From: Chitinivibrio alkaliphilus ACht1
Lineage (GTDB): Bacteria; Fibrobacterota; Chitinivibrionia; Chitinivibrionales; Chitinivibrionaceae
Length of the DNA: 64,000 nt
Direction of reading: 5' to 3'
Assembly: GCF_000474745.1 (NCBI RefSeq)
Contig: NZ_ASJR01000002.1
Span: forward strand, 1-64,000
The notes beneath the pieces were generated by a model, which saw nothing but the letters and a program-made list of their open reading frames with translations, did no database searches and had not been told where the DNA came from. Below, piece by piece: positions 44,371 through 54,052 of this stretch (its first letter is position 1; each line of letters opens with the position of its first letter). A program made the translations under genes and the position numbers.

Positions 44371-45997
44371 TCGTCGGGGCATGTCCCTGTCATACACTGT
44401 AATTGCAATTGCCCTTGTGGGCATTATATCGGCTACATTACTCAATCTCAGTCACTCTCAGCAGATGGCGCAGATTAGTTTTACTAATTCTCAAAGCGCT
44501 CGGTCTGCTGTTCACAGTGGGTTTACCAAGGCCTTAGCCTTTTTTGAAACCGCTGATTCGACGGACCAAGAAGAGGTGGTGACCTTTTTGAATCGATGGG
44601 CAAATGATTCTAAAAACAAGGAAGTTTGGCTTATTGGTGATGATGATAGTTATGATTCTCTTGATACGCATACGCGATTTCGTGTGCAGGTTACGGGATT
44701 CGACCCACACACTTCAGCTATTTCTCTTTATTCGGAAGGGATTGGCCGAGGTGGTGCGCGGGCGAGCGCCATGGGGGTGTATCGATTGGAGGGGATGGGT
44801 GATGAAGAGCGTGAAATACCGAACCAGAATGCAATTTATATGGAGGATGATGTTTCATTAGAATTGCGAGGCCCTGTACAAATCAACGGTGGGACACGAT
44901 TTAGTTCATCAGTAAATTTTGATGAGCAAACATCCGGTTCAGTTTTCAATGGTTTTTTTCAAACGCAGGCTTCTGATGGGCAGATGGTGTACAAAGGTCA
45001 CTTTGAATTTACAGATAATGCTTTATTTTATACACGTCCAAGACTTGAATTACGTTCACATCCATCAATTCAGCCTTCATCATTTACCTTTAGAGGCAAG
45101 GGTGGCTTTCCTGAAGGCGCTGTTAGTGCGGGCGCTGATGCACCATTTGTTTTTGCAGAAGACACGTCAAGTTCATTTTGGTTGGAGAATCCCCAAATTG
45201 ATTGGGGTGATGGGAATTATAACTTCAATAATAGAAGTATCTATTATGCTGAAGGGGCCTTTCCAAATGAAAGTTGGATTGATGGGGATAATAATACCAT
45301 TCACGGACCAAGTATGACTGTGGAATATATTGAAGATTCTCTGTCTCTTCCGCCGGAATGCCCGTATTCTATTAATCTTGATGTTATACCGGATGATAAA
45401 ATTATTGACTTAAGCAGTACTGATGCAGATGCCACTTATTTTGAAAATCTTGCAACTTCAAACGCAACATGGAATGGGTTTACGGTTATTCGCATATCAG
45501 ATGCCACTGTAAATGTGTACGATACTGGTTCCTTAATTACCAGTAGGTTTATTGTTATTGTGGAAAATAATGGTACATTACAGCCAACCTCAACAGGCTC
45601 TATGTTTTCGGTTGAACCTAATGGTCATTTCACTATTATAAATAATGGAGGAGCTGTTAGTAATATTGGGGGGTGGGATTACTTTCGTGGTTTGTTTTAC
45701 AGGATGTCAGGAACATTTCATGTGGGAGGATCTGAAAATACTGTAGATAATTTCCAAGGTGCAATCTATGTTCAATATGATGAAGAAGGGGGTGCTATTC
45801 AGTGGTATCCAAGCTTTCCTTCAGCAAATGCGACGATCACTTTTGATGCTGTAGTGCTGAATGAATTGGACGTAAAAGGAGATGGTAATGGAGATAGGCG
45901 GTTTCTTTGTTTTTCCTGTGAAGAAGAAGAGGAAGAAATTGAAGTTGTAATTGTTGAAGACAGATTACGCGGGGTATTGCTCAGCCGGAGTTTTTAG
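44357..45997 (+). CDS. GspK/PilX-type pseudopilin, copy 2
   Basis: 546 residues from the ATG at 44357, which overlaps the J-like gene by 14 bases exactly as in copy 1 (GAGGTACCGAGCA before ATG). Leader MEYYNRRG^MSLSYTVIAIALVGIISATLL, without Glu at +5. The N-terminal third follows copy 1, but from about residue 150 the sequence is new and AT-richer (about 44,850-45,850), with low-complexity aromatic and Asn-rich stretches (WGDGNYNFNNRSIYY). Both copies end in LLSRSF, showing that the middle diverged or was replaced while the ends were kept. Confidence 0.85.
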   Translation: MEYYNRRGMSLSYTVIAIALVGIISATLLNLSHSQQMAQISFTNSQSARSAVHSGFTKALAFFETADSTDQEEVVTFLNRWANDSKNKEVWLIGDDDSYDSLDTHTRFRVQVTGFDPHTSAISLYSEGIGRGGARASAMGVYRLEGMGDEEREIPNQNAIYMEDDVSLELRGPVQINGGTRFSSSVNFDEQTSGSVFNGFFQTQASDGQMVYKGHFEFTDNALFYTRPRLELRSHPSIQPSSFTFRGKGGFPEGAVSAGADAPFVFAEDTSSSFWLENPQIDWGDGNYNFNNRSIYYAEGAFPNESWIDGDNNTIHGPSMTVEYIEDSLSLPPECPYSINLDVIPDDKIIDLSSTDADATYFENLATSNATWNGFTVIRISDATVNVYDTGSLITSRFIVIVENNGTLQPTSTGSMFSVEPNGHFTIINNGGAVSNIGGWDYFRGLFYRMSGTFHVGGSENTVDNFQGAIYVQYDEEGGAIQWYPSFPSANATITFDAVVLNELDVKGDGNGDRRFLCFSCEEEEEEIEVVIVEDRLRGVLLSRSF

Positions 45998-46020
45998 TGT
46001 TCAAGTTTGTCCCATTGCAT

Positions 46021-46051
46021 AAAAAGAGCTGCCGTAGAGGCAGCTCTTTTT
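46021..46051. terminator. Bidirectional terminator between pseudopilin operon 2 and the deacetylase gene
   Basis: AAAAAGAGCTGCC and GGCAGCTCTTTTT are perfect 13-base arms with a five-base loop; the outer A and T runs serve both convergent genes. Confidence 0.85.
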
Positions 46052-46076
46052 GTTTGGCTTTGAAACGCCCTTGCTA

Positions 46077-48218
46077 CTAACGCAGCATATAGCGAGCTGT
46101 GGCATCAAGCCCTTCACCGGTAATCCGTACAACCACAACATTGGATGAGAGTCTCTGGTCAAAAGAGATCTCAGAAACACCAGCAGAGAGCTGTTGTTGC
46201 GTGGTGGAAATCCGTCTACCATCAGCGGTATAAATACCGATGGTATAGGAGCCGCTTCGTGGAGTAGAGAGGCTCAGACCGTGGCGATGCACATTACCTA
46301 TGGCAAGTGATGCGGGTTGCGTGGCACGCTCTTCAATAAGAGATGTTTCGGAATATCCAAAGAGTTTTACCGAATACAACTGTATTTCAACACTGCCTTC
46401 TTCAGCTGTTCCAAAGGATACTCCGGAAAAATCAGCAAGATCGAAATCTTCTGGCCCCCACACGTGAGAGAATTCATCCTCTGTTGCTGCAACCCGAAGA
46501 GTTTTTTCTTCTCCAGCCTCCAGGGATACATTGTAGCCATAGGTACCTGTTCCAAGGCCGAGGGTGATGTTCTTTGTGGCACTGTATACCACTTCAATAT
46601 GGGTAATGCCTTCAAGATCTCCATCAATATACCCAGCGCCAGAGGCCCAGGCCCATTCATTCTCATCGCCATCGCTTTCACCTTGCGTCAGAATCATGGA
46701 TACAATACCGTCTTCTTCTTCTACCACGGCATCAGAACCTGTATCATAGCCATCGAAATCACCTTCCCATGAAGCCATACCAATCAATTCTGTATATTCT
46801 GCTGGCTCTACTACTTCAATGGTAAATTCCTTTTCTAAGGAAAGACCACCTTGGTCTGTCGCTTTGAGAATAAGAGTATAGGTTCCTACGGCTAGATCTT
46901 CCTCTGCGTAGAGAGAACGATTATCAATAGAAAAGGGGCCGGAAACAACTTCTATGGTATGTACATCACCGGGTTGATCAATAACGGTGACTGTTCCAAC
47001 ACTCTTTTGTCCTTCCTCTATGACGGTATTGCTCAGTCTGATATCTGTGGGAGCTTCATTGTCTTCTTCCTCAATAGACCAGGCGTAATCGTCAGGGTTG
47101 AACTCATCAGCAGAAACGGGGTCATTCATGTAGGCAAAAACCTGCGCACCATTTACAAACCAGACATTTTCCTTTGTGAGGGCGTAGTCGATAAATGCTT
47201 CAATAATAGCGCGTCTATCTTCACTGTCCTGAACATTGGGAAATCCTTCTGCATCATAATCATCCACGTAGTATTGTGAGTGCATACCGAACGCCATGGG
47301 AGCTCGGGTACCGTTCAGCTTTTCATCGAGGGTATGTTTTAAGGCGTTTATTGATTGTTCTTTATTAAACAACACACCGCCTTCTGGTTCTGCCCACATA
47401 TTCCAGTCAAGCCCAGTTACTTGTCCAGTGGTGTTCCACCCGGCAAGCTCTTCCAGGTACTCCCAGTCATCAGGGTGTGCTTCAAGGGAGTAGGCCGGTA
47501 GTTGCCACAGTCCGGGGTGGCTGCGTACGGGGGTATCGTGTTCCGTGATCCACCAAGAGTTTTCAGATCCCTCAATAATTCCGTCGGCCATATCATATGG
47601 CCAAACATGCTTTGCAGGACCTCCCTGCGATTCTGTCACTGAACAGTCATACTCAAACCCCAATTCACGAACCACTGAAAAAACGGAATCGGAAAACGCG
47701 AGGTATGGAGTACGGAAACCGCGCATGTGTTCACGAGGAACACCAGCTAATTGTAGTAACTCAAGATTTTTTTCTATATCTTCACGAATCTCTTCTTTTG
47801 AAAAACGAATTTGATCTTCATTATCGCCGATGATGTTCCAATCTTCATCGCGTTCCCACGCAGATCCAGATACATAGTGGGGGTGGCCATAGCCGTGACA
47901 TGATACTTCATGGCCATTTTGGTATGCTCGCGCATGGGCGTCAACAAGCTCTTGATTGTGAATCTCACCGTCTCTGTCTACCCACCCTCCGGCGGTACCG
48001 GTGTTTGAATAGAATGACATGCGCAGGGGTGTACCGTCAGCATGTTCCTTTGATGCAAGATATTCTACAATCCAGTCCATTCCTTCTGCGCTGGTATTAT
48101 CATCTGATCCCAGAATAATAAATTGCGGTGGATTGTCAATGGGAGCACCGGAAGCTGCGACAGTTCCGGCAGATACAAGGGCAAAGAGCAGTATGCCCAG
48201 AGAAATACACACTTTCAT
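46077..48218 (-). CDS. Secreted polysaccharide (chitin) deacetylase-like protein with sorting tail
   Basis: 713 residues from the ATG with GGAGG five bases upstream. Signal peptide 1-22. The NodB/CE4-like domain (about 28-370) has FIILGSDDN (D39, D40) for the metal Asp, H108 and H112 in EVSCHGYGHPH for the metal His residues, and RGFRTPYLAF for the catalytic-site Arg and Pro. GMHSQYYVDD resembles the final motif of chitin deacetylases from arthropods and some bacteria. A cadherin-like repeat (about 385-465), a beta-sandwich module (470-620) and a C-terminal sorting-type domain (YTIGIYTADGRRISTTQQQL) follow. Deacetylation of chitin is the likely role but rests on similarity alone. Confidence 0.83.
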   Translation of the reverse strand: MKVCISLGILLFALVSAGTVAASGAPIDNPPQFIILGSDDNTSAEGMDWIVEYLASKEHADGTPLRMSFYSNTGTAGGWVDRDGEIHNQELVDAHARAYQNGHEVSCHGYGHPHYVSGSAWERDEDWNIIGDNEDQIRFSKEEIREDIEKNLELLQLAGVPREHMRGFRTPYLAFSDSVFSVVRELGFEYDCSVTESQGGPAKHVWPYDMADGIIEGSENSWWITEHDTPVRSHPGLWQLPAYSLEAHPDDWEYLEELAGWNTTGQVTGLDWNMWAEPEGGVLFNKEQSINALKHTLDEKLNGTRAPMAFGMHSQYYVDDYDAEGFPNVQDSEDRRAIIEAFIDYALTKENVWFVNGAQVFAYMNDPVSADEFNPDDYAWSIEEEDNEAPTDIRLSNTVIEEGQKSVGTVTVIDQPGDVHTIEVVSGPFSIDNRSLYAEEDLAVGTYTLILKATDQGGLSLEKEFTIEVVEPAEYTELIGMASWEGDFDGYDTGSDAVVEEEDGIVSMILTQGESDGDENEWAWASGAGYIDGDLEGITHIEVVYSATKNITLGLGTGTYGYNVSLEAGEEKTLRVAATEDEFSHVWGPEDFDLADFSGVSFGTAEEGSVEIQLYSVKLFGYSETSLIEERATQPASLAIGNVHRHGLSLSTPRSGSYTIGIYTADGRRISTTQQQLSAGVSEISFDQRLSSNVVVVRITGEGLDATARYMLR

Positions 48219-48344
48219 AAAAACCTCCAACGTTACCTATAAAAGGGTAGCTCTGTGAATATACTCTGATGTTCACAAAAAAGGTTTAGATTATATGCAA
48301 AAAAGGTTGATAAATTTCTGCGTGCTCTATAATAGGACATGTTT

Positions 48345-48378
48345 AAAAAAAAAGCTTCCCTCACAGGGAGGGAAGCTT
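48345..48378 (-). terminator. Terminator of the second deacetylase gene
   Basis: On the minus strand AAGCTTCCCTC pairs with GAGGGAAGCTT (five-base loop) and is followed by eight or nine T. Confidence 0.85.
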
Positions 48379-48403
48379 GATAAAATGTCAAAAGTATGAC
48401 GTC

Positions 48404-50881
48404 TTATCGAAGAATATGACGGGACACAGCATTCTTGTTCTGACCGTGTACACGTACCACAAACATTCCTGTGGAAAGTCGATTTGTAAAGTTCATACTA
48501 TTTACACCGGCAGATAGATTTTGTGATACTTCTTGTATCAGTCGTCCATCAGCAGCATAGAGTGAAACAGTATAGGTTCCGCTTTCAGGAACTGTAAGGT
48601 TCAGACCTTGACGAGTTACTTCGTCAATTGACAGACTCTGACGGGTCGAAACATCTTCAGTCACAAGAGGTGTTCCATCATCGGGTGTTCCTGGATCACC
48701 TTCGTAGATAAACTGAAGCTGTTCTACCGTAATGGTACCGGTCACTTCTTCTGTATAATCATCGTTGTCAAGGGCAATAGCAGGATATGCTACCGCTGCA
48801 GGATCTAGGTCAAAGCGGTCATCAGAGGAGATCCATGAAGGTTGTCGGGAATCAAGAATTCCAACTTCAATGGTTGTTTCCACTTCAGATTTTGGTAGAG
48901 AAATTCTGTGAGCTGTACCGGCATCTCCGGTTTCCGGCATGGGGAGCTGTATTTCAAAATCAGCATCTGATGAGTAGGTAACAGAGATACGACGGACATT
49001 TTCCAAGGTAAAGTCTTCTGTAACCCACATTCCTGCACTGGCCCATGCTCCTTCACCTTCAGGACGGGTAATGGTTATGATGTTGTCATCTTCAACAATA
49101 ACCGCATCACTGTCTTTTTCCATATTACTATAGAAAGAAACAACATCGATTGGAGATGTGTCACCGTTGTCATCACCATGGTCGTCGTCACTATCGTCGC
49201 CGTCGTCATCACCATGGTCATCGTCGTCGAAATCTACGCCAATGACTTTTACTGAAGTAAGCGTGATTTCAACAGGTCCTTCTTCGACTGTTCCAAAGGT
49301 AATCCCGGAAATATCTTCCATTATAAGTTCATCATCACCCCATACATAGTCAAGGTCAGAAATGGCGATCGTCTCAGTTTCATTGGTTCCTGCAGAGACT
49401 TCTGTAGAAAAACCTTGGGCATCGGTTCCGACACCAACGGTGAAAGAGGCATCAGCTGTATAAGAGATCTCTATATGAGTAACGCCGTCAAAGGTCTCTG
49501 CCACAGAGGCCGTTGCGGACGCACTGGGCCAGTCATCGTCATCTTCTGGTTTTTCTCCTTGAGTAAGTTCCAGGATAACATTCATCTCATCGGCGTCATC
49601 CACATTCGCTTCAGATCCTGTGCCAAAATCATCAGCCCATGAACTCCATGATGCACGTCCAAGAAGTTCGGTGTAGACATCAAAATCACCGTCGTCATCA
49701 CCATGATCACCATCATCGTCACCGTGGTCATCATCATCGTCACCGTGGTCATCATCAACTTCCCACGTATAATTATCTGGGTCAAAAGATGAAGCAGAGA
49801 CGGGGTTTTCCATGAACTGAATTACTTGAGCACCAGTTACAAACCACACGTTATCTTTCGTGAGAGCGTAATCAATAAATGCTTCAATTACTTCACGGCG
49901 ATCTTGATAATTTTCCATGTGGGGGAAACCACTCGCATCGTAGTCATCAACATAGTATTGCGAGTGCATCCCAATTGTCATTGGTGCTCTCGTTCCCTCC
50001 AGGGATTGATCGAGGGTATATTTTAATGCATTGATAGATTGGGTCTTGTTCAGTTTATGACCGCCTTCTGGATTTGCCCACATATTGTAGTCAAGACCAG
50101 TGATTTCTCCCTCAGTGTTCCAGCTGGCTTGCTCTTGCAGGTACCCCCAGTCATCGGGATGCGCTTGAAAGGAATACACAGGTAGCTGCCACAGGCCGCG
50201 ATGACTTCCCACGTGCACATCGTAATTTTGCATATACCAGGGCTCATTCCGTACCCCGTTTTCCATGGTATACGGCCAGTTGTTTCCAGCAGGACCGCCT
50301 TGGCTTTCTGTTACTGAGTGATCGTAAACAAAGCCCGCATTATTAATCTCAGTAAAGGCAGGGTCAGTGAATGCGAGATAAGGAACGCGAAATCCCTGCA
50401 TATGCTCACGGGGAACACCTGCCATCTTTAGTTTCTCGATGTTTTTTTCAATCATTGCTTGGATAGAGTCCCGTGATGCTCTATAGCGATAATCGGGGTT
50501 CTCAATCATGCCTTGTTCTTCACTTGACCACACCTCTGGTGCTGTGTTTAAAAAGTACATGTGGTCATGCGTGTGAGAAGAAACCTCATGTCCATCTTGG
50601 TAGGCACGAGCATGAATTTGAACAAGGTCACTTTGAGCATCGTCCCACCCTCTCAAGGTATTTGAGTAAAAGGACATGCGCAGGGGGGTGCCGTCGGCAT
50701 GTGTTTTTGATGCGAGATACTCTACAATCCACTCCATCCCTTCAGTGCTGGTATTATCATCCGACCCTAACACAATAAGTTGTGGTGGATTGTTGACCGG
50801 CGCCGATAGGGAATGAGCGCGTCCAAAGGATAGCGATACTGCACAAAGAAGCATCGCGGTGAGTACAGATAGGTATTTCAT
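48404..50881 (-). CDS. Secreted polysaccharide (chitin) deacetylase-like protein with Asp/His/Gly-rich linkers
   Basis: 825 residues from the ATG at 50881 (GGAGG four bases upstream). Signal peptide about 1-20. The NodB/CE4-like domain closely follows the protein encoded at 46077 (VLGSDDNTSTEGMEWIVEYL; D41, D42; H103 and H107 in SSHTHDH; QGFRVPYLAF). Two beta-sandwich modules (about 405-545 and 585-735) are preceded by linkers of DHGD units at about 374-401 and 547-577. The C-terminal tail (YTVSLYAADGRLIQEVSQ, GMFVVRVHG) is of the sorting type. The longer open frame that begins in the tRNA-Ala gene is not a plausible start. Confidence 0.83.
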   Translation of the reverse strand: MKYLSVLTAMLLCAVSLSFGRAHSLSAPVNNPPQLIVLGSDDNTSTEGMEWIVEYLASKTHADGTPLRMSFYSNTLRGWDDAQSDLVQIHARAYQDGHEVSSHTHDHMYFLNTAPEVWSSEEQGMIENPDYRYRASRDSIQAMIEKNIEKLKMAGVPREHMQGFRVPYLAFTDPAFTEINNAGFVYDHSVTESQGGPAGNNWPYTMENGVRNEPWYMQNYDVHVGSHRGLWQLPVYSFQAHPDDWGYLQEQASWNTEGEITGLDYNMWANPEGGHKLNKTQSINALKYTLDQSLEGTRAPMTIGMHSQYYVDDYDASGFPHMENYQDRREVIEAFIDYALTKDNVWFVTGAQVIQFMENPVSASSFDPDNYTWEVDDDHGDDDDDHGDDDGDHGDDDGDFDVYTELLGRASWSSWADDFGTGSEANVDDADEMNVILELTQGEKPEDDDDWPSASATASVAETFDGVTHIEISYTADASFTVGVGTDAQGFSTEVSAGTNETETIAISDLDYVWGDDELIMEDISGITFGTVEEGPVEITLTSVKVIGVDFDDDDHGDDDGDDSDDDHGDDNGDTSPIDVVSFYSNMEKDSDAVIVEDDNIITITRPEGEGAWASAGMWVTEDFTLENVRRISVTYSSDADFEIQLPMPETGDAGTAHRISLPKSEVETTIEVGILDSRQPSWISSDDRFDLDPAAVAYPAIALDNDDYTEEVTGTITVEQLQFIYEGDPGTPDDGTPLVTEDVSTRQSLSIDEVTRQGLNLTVPESGTYTVSLYAADGRLIQEVSQNLSAGVNSMNFTNRLSTGMFVVRVHGQNKNAVSRHILR

Positions 50882-51120
50882 AAAACCTCCGAAAAAAAAC
50901 TGTATGTCCCTAATATACGCATTACCCATTCGTTTTGATTTAGATAATACCGAAAAAAGATTGTTGAAACGAACAGAGGAGGGAAATGCGTGGTTTTTGC
51001 TCATTATATCAAAGAATAGAGAGGTAATACGAAGGGGTTGTGAAAAAAGAGTAAAACCTAAACACGGTGACTCTATCAAGAGAAAGAAACAAAAAGAAGA
51101 GGTGGGAAAATGGTGAGTAA

Positions 51121-51196
51121 TGGTGGAGCTGAGGGGGTTCGAACCCCTGACCTCAACGCTGCCAGCGTCGCGCTCTCCCAACTGAGCTACAGCCCC
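51121..51196 (-). tRNA. tRNA-Ala (GGC)
   Basis: 76 bases on the minus strand: acceptor GGGGCTG/CAGCTCC (one G-T pair) ending in an encoded CCA, D arm GCTCAGTTGGGAGAGC, anticodon loop CTGGCAG with GGC, and T arm AGGGGTTCGAACCCCC. All stems pair. It lies between rdgB and the second deacetylase gene. Confidence 0.96.
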
Positions 51197-51219
51197 AAAC
51201 GTGACACAATATATATGCT

Positions 51220-51831
51220 CTATTGATAAAATGCAAGATATTGTGGAAATTTTTCTGCCATGGCACGTAAGGCACTACTTCTATGGCTGATCTTTTCTTT
51301 GATTTTGTCTCCTAATTCAGCAAAACTCCGTGTGTATCCTGTGGGAATAAAGAGTGGATCATATCCAAATCCTTCCGTGCCGGAGGGGGTTTCTGCGATG
51401 GTGCCTTCACAGGAGCCGGAAAAGGTATGAGCCTTATTCTCAGGAGAAAGAAGGGTTATTACCGCACGGTAGCGGGCTGTTCGTTTTTCCGGGGCAACAC
51501 CACTGAGCTCTGACAATAACTTTGCATTATTTGCCGAATCATTGCATGGCTCGCCTGCGTAGCGCGCAGAGTAAACTCCCGGGGCTCCCTGCAGAGCATT
51601 GACTTCCAAACCTGAATCATCAGCTATGATCCACCCCGAATGTTTTGCATACAGCCAGCGTGCTTTTTGCAAACTGTTTTCTTCAAAGGTTGTTCCTGTT
51701 TCGGGGATATCTGGGACTGAAGAGTAGAGGTCCCTAAGAGATGAGATCTGCAGTGCAGGGATTCGCGGGGAAAGATAGTCCCGAATTTCTCGCACTTTGT
51801 GCTGGTTACCGCTGGCAATAATAAGATTCAT
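51220..51831 (-). CDS. rdgB: Non-canonical purine NTP pyrophosphatase (RdgB/HAM1)
   Basis: Hydrolyses dITP, XTP and ITP to keep them out of nucleic acid. 203 residues, the usual family size. LIIASGNQHKVREI is the nucleotide-binding start, TFEENSLQKARWLY and IIADDSGLEVNALQGAPGVYSARYAG carry the catalytic Asp/Glu and base pocket, and GFGYDPLFIP and SHRSSALRAM complete the site. The start overlaps the U32 peptidase stop by four bases (ATGA), so the two are translated together. Confidence 0.96.
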   Translation of the reverse strand: MNLIIASGNQHKVREIRDYLSPRIPALQISSLRDLYSSVPDIPETGTTFEENSLQKARWLYAKHSGWIIADDSGLEVNALQGAPGVYSARYAGEPCNDSANNAKLLSELSGVAPEKRTARYRAVITLLSPENKAHTFSGSCEGTIAETPSGTEGFGYDPLFIPTGYTRSFAELGDKIKEKISHRSSALRAMAEKFPQYLAFYQ

Positions 51832-53831
51832 TTCAATCCTCGTTTATGGTTAAAAAGGTCACCCTCTAGTTTCAATGATCGTTGAACAGCCGTGACAGTT
51901 CTATCAACCATTTTTTTATCGGGGGGATAAAAACTGAGGTCAATAAGAAATTGGGATATACCGCACTCGGTTAATTTTTTAATACGATGGGTGAGAGCTA
52001 GGGGCGTCTGGCTGACCAACTGAGTCAAGCCATCATTTTGATGGAGTCCATAGGGCGTCCCGTCGCTGTCTTCTACAACGCTCTGCACAGAAACGGTGGG
52101 GCGTACGCGTGAAACAAAAACGGGTATTCGCATAAATACGGGCATAATACCCCGGGATGAACCGGTGCGTTTTAGGTTTAAAATATCATCTTCTGGGGAA
52201 TACATAAATGCAGAAAAGCCCATGTCATGCAATACTTTTTGGGTGTATCTATTTACGGTCCAGATAGAATAGTCTGCATAGAGCGTATCCTGAGAAAGAT
52301 CAAAGAAGGATATAAAACCAATATTACCAAGCATCCAGCGAGAAAATCCTGCTTTTTTCAATGAATCAATTCTTTTTTTCCATGCTCCTGTTTCACTTTC
52401 AGCAATATACGGAGGAAGAGACAGTATCATCTTTTTCCGTATTCCCGCAGGAATTTTCTCCGGATGTAATTGCTTTGAGCCCTGAATATGGAGAGAACAG
52501 ATAAGGGTACCCATGGAGGGCGTGAGGTGTTGTATCCAGTTCGGATCATCAAAGCGTAGATAGAGCTTTTTCTTTTCTGCTTTCGGAGTTGGGTGGTCAA
52601 GGGGCTTCATTACCATTTTGGCGCTTACTCGTGGATGGGGGGAAAGAGTTCGTGGCGTACAGCTTACCTGTGTTGTGCGCCATTTCTTTTCCCGTTTGTC
52701 CTTGCGGGAAATAATAAAAAGCTCCCCCTCTTTTTCACCCTGTATTCCTTGCAAGGTGATGGTGGAAAAACCGGAACTATTTTCTTTCAAGGAGAGCAGT
52801 TTACAGGAGATTCCTTCTTGGCCGTTCTGAGGTTGAAAGCGAAGGCTGTCCCCTTCCACCAAGGGGTGCTCTCCCTGTTCAAATATATAGGATGAGCCCA
52901 TGCTTCCAATAATTTTTCCTGCGGAAAGCCCCGTGCCGAGGGGAGCACCGGCAGAGACAATACCTGTTGCCTGTGGACCGGAGAGGAGGAAGTCGGTTTT
53001 GGGACGACCAAAATCACCTTTCAAGGCTGCCTCGGTTTCAGCACGATCCTTTTCTCCATCAAGATATGCCCGATAGGCAGAGGTAACAGCATATACATAG
53101 GAGCTGTTTTTCATTCGCCCTTCAATTTTCAAACTATCGATGCCGATGGTGCGAAATTCATCAATGTAGTCAAGGGCTTGGAAATCCTTCGGTGAAAAGT
53201 AAAACCCCTTTCTTCGCCCTGCCGTAAAGGGGCGTCGACACACCATTCTGCAACGCCCGCGGTTTCCGGAATGACCTCCAATAAAACTTGAGGCCAAACA
53301 GTTTCCCGAGAGGGAGTAACAGAGAGCACCGTGGATAAAGAGCTCTATCTCAAGATCTGTTTTGTTGCGAATCTTATAAATATCACGCAAAGAGAGTTCT
53401 CTGGCCGGCACCACGCGGCGAATACCCAGGCGTTTTGCCGCTTCAAACCCACCCAGAGTATGCAGGGTCATCTGCGTACTTCCGTGGAGTTCGAGGTGGG
53501 GAAAGTGGCGCTGCATCATGGCAGCCATGCCGAGATCTTGTACGATAACCGCATCGGGCTGTAAATCGTGGAGGGTGTTACATTGTTGTATAAAGGCGGG
53601 TATTTCCCCATCTTTTACAAGAGTATTGAGGGTGATGTAAACCCGTACTCCCTGTTTCTGAGCTGCCGGTATAAGGTAGCTGAGGGTTTTGGGGGTTAAG
53701 AGGGTGCTTCTCTGGCGGGCGTTAAAGTCTCCCATGCCAAGATAGACCGCATCGGCACCCGCATCAAGGGCCGCATGGAATGATTCAATAGATCCTGCGG
53801 GGGCAAGAAGCTCCGGTTTTTTTTCTGGCAT
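51828..53831 (-). CDS. Peptidase U32 family protein
   Basis: 667 residues from the ATG at 53831, where the family domain begins (PELLAPAGSIESFHAALDAGADAVYLG). An upstream extension is open but unsupported, and the ribosome site (AAGGA at 10 bases) is weak. Conserved U32 patches are LELHGSTQMTLHT, VVPARELSL, LEIELFIHGALCYSLSGNCL, GNRGRCRMVCRRPF and DSLKIEGRMKN; the Cys residues are those that can bind an Fe-S cluster in related RNA-hydroxylation proteins. The long C-terminal part (about 400-667) is the second U32-type domain of the large subfamily. Substrate unknown: collagenase-like and RNA-modification roles are both reported for U32. Confidence 0.88.
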   Translation of the reverse strand: MPEKKPELLAPAGSIESFHAALDAGADAVYLGMGDFNARQRSTLLTPKTLSYLIPAAQKQGVRVYITLNTLVKDGEIPAFIQQCNTLHDLQPDAVIVQDLGMAAMMQRHFPHLELHGSTQMTLHTLGGFEAAKRLGIRRVVPARELSLRDIYKIRNKTDLEIELFIHGALCYSLSGNCLASSFIGGHSGNRGRCRMVCRRPFTAGRRKGFYFSPKDFQALDYIDEFRTIGIDSLKIEGRMKNSSYVYAVTSAYRAYLDGEKDRAETEAALKGDFGRPKTDFLLSGPQATGIVSAGAPLGTGLSAGKIIGSMGSSYIFEQGEHPLVEGDSLRFQPQNGQEGISCKLLSLKENSSGFSTITLQGIQGEKEGELFIISRKDKREKKWRTTQVSCTPRTLSPHPRVSAKMVMKPLDHPTPKAEKKKLYLRFDDPNWIQHLTPSMGTLICSLHIQGSKQLHPEKIPAGIRKKMILSLPPYIAESETGAWKKRIDSLKKAGFSRWMLGNIGFISFFDLSQDTLYADYSIWTVNRYTQKVLHDMGFSAFMYSPEDDILNLKRTGSSRGIMPVFMRIPVFVSRVRPTVSVQSVVEDSDGTPYGLHQNDGLTQLVSQTPLALTHRIKKLTECGISQFLIDLSFYPPDKKMVDRTVTAVQRSLKLEGDLFNHKRGLK

Positions 53832-53991
53832 GGTTGCACTATCCTTTTGGTTGGGGTATGAATACGGACTGGGTATTCTACCGTTTCTTCGTTTTTCTCT
53901 TCTGCCGTGAACAGTCTTCATGCATGAAGTACCCACGCCACACAGTAAAATATTATATTCTACGCAGTAAGTAAATGACACAAACTGTAAA

Positions 53992-54052
53992 GAGGTACGT
54001 GATGGATGTAGCAGCCCTGGAAAAGCTCTTAAAAAAACAATGTCCCGCTTAG
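53992..54052 (+). other. Short leader frame with ribosome site and A7 slip tract before the phosphomutase
   Basis: GAGG (53992-53995) stands six bases before an ATG at 54002 that opens MDVAALEKLLKKQCPA and stops at 54050-54052. The frame crosses seven A (54031-54037, context TT-A7-C). A -1 slip there would continue as KK-T-MSRLDELI in the phosphomutase frame, whose own first ATG (54040) has no ribosome site. Confidence 0.5.

Noticed and set aside
49680-49760. Tandem DNA repeat (GATGACCACGG-like) as a minisatellite or regulatory repeat
   Set aside because: It is coding sequence for the DHGD linker of the deacetylase; the repeat is explained by the peptide.
50882-51181. Upstream extension of the second deacetylase frame
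   Set aside because: It would start inside the tRNA-Ala gene and lacks homology; the ATG at 50881 has GGAGG and begins a signal peptide.
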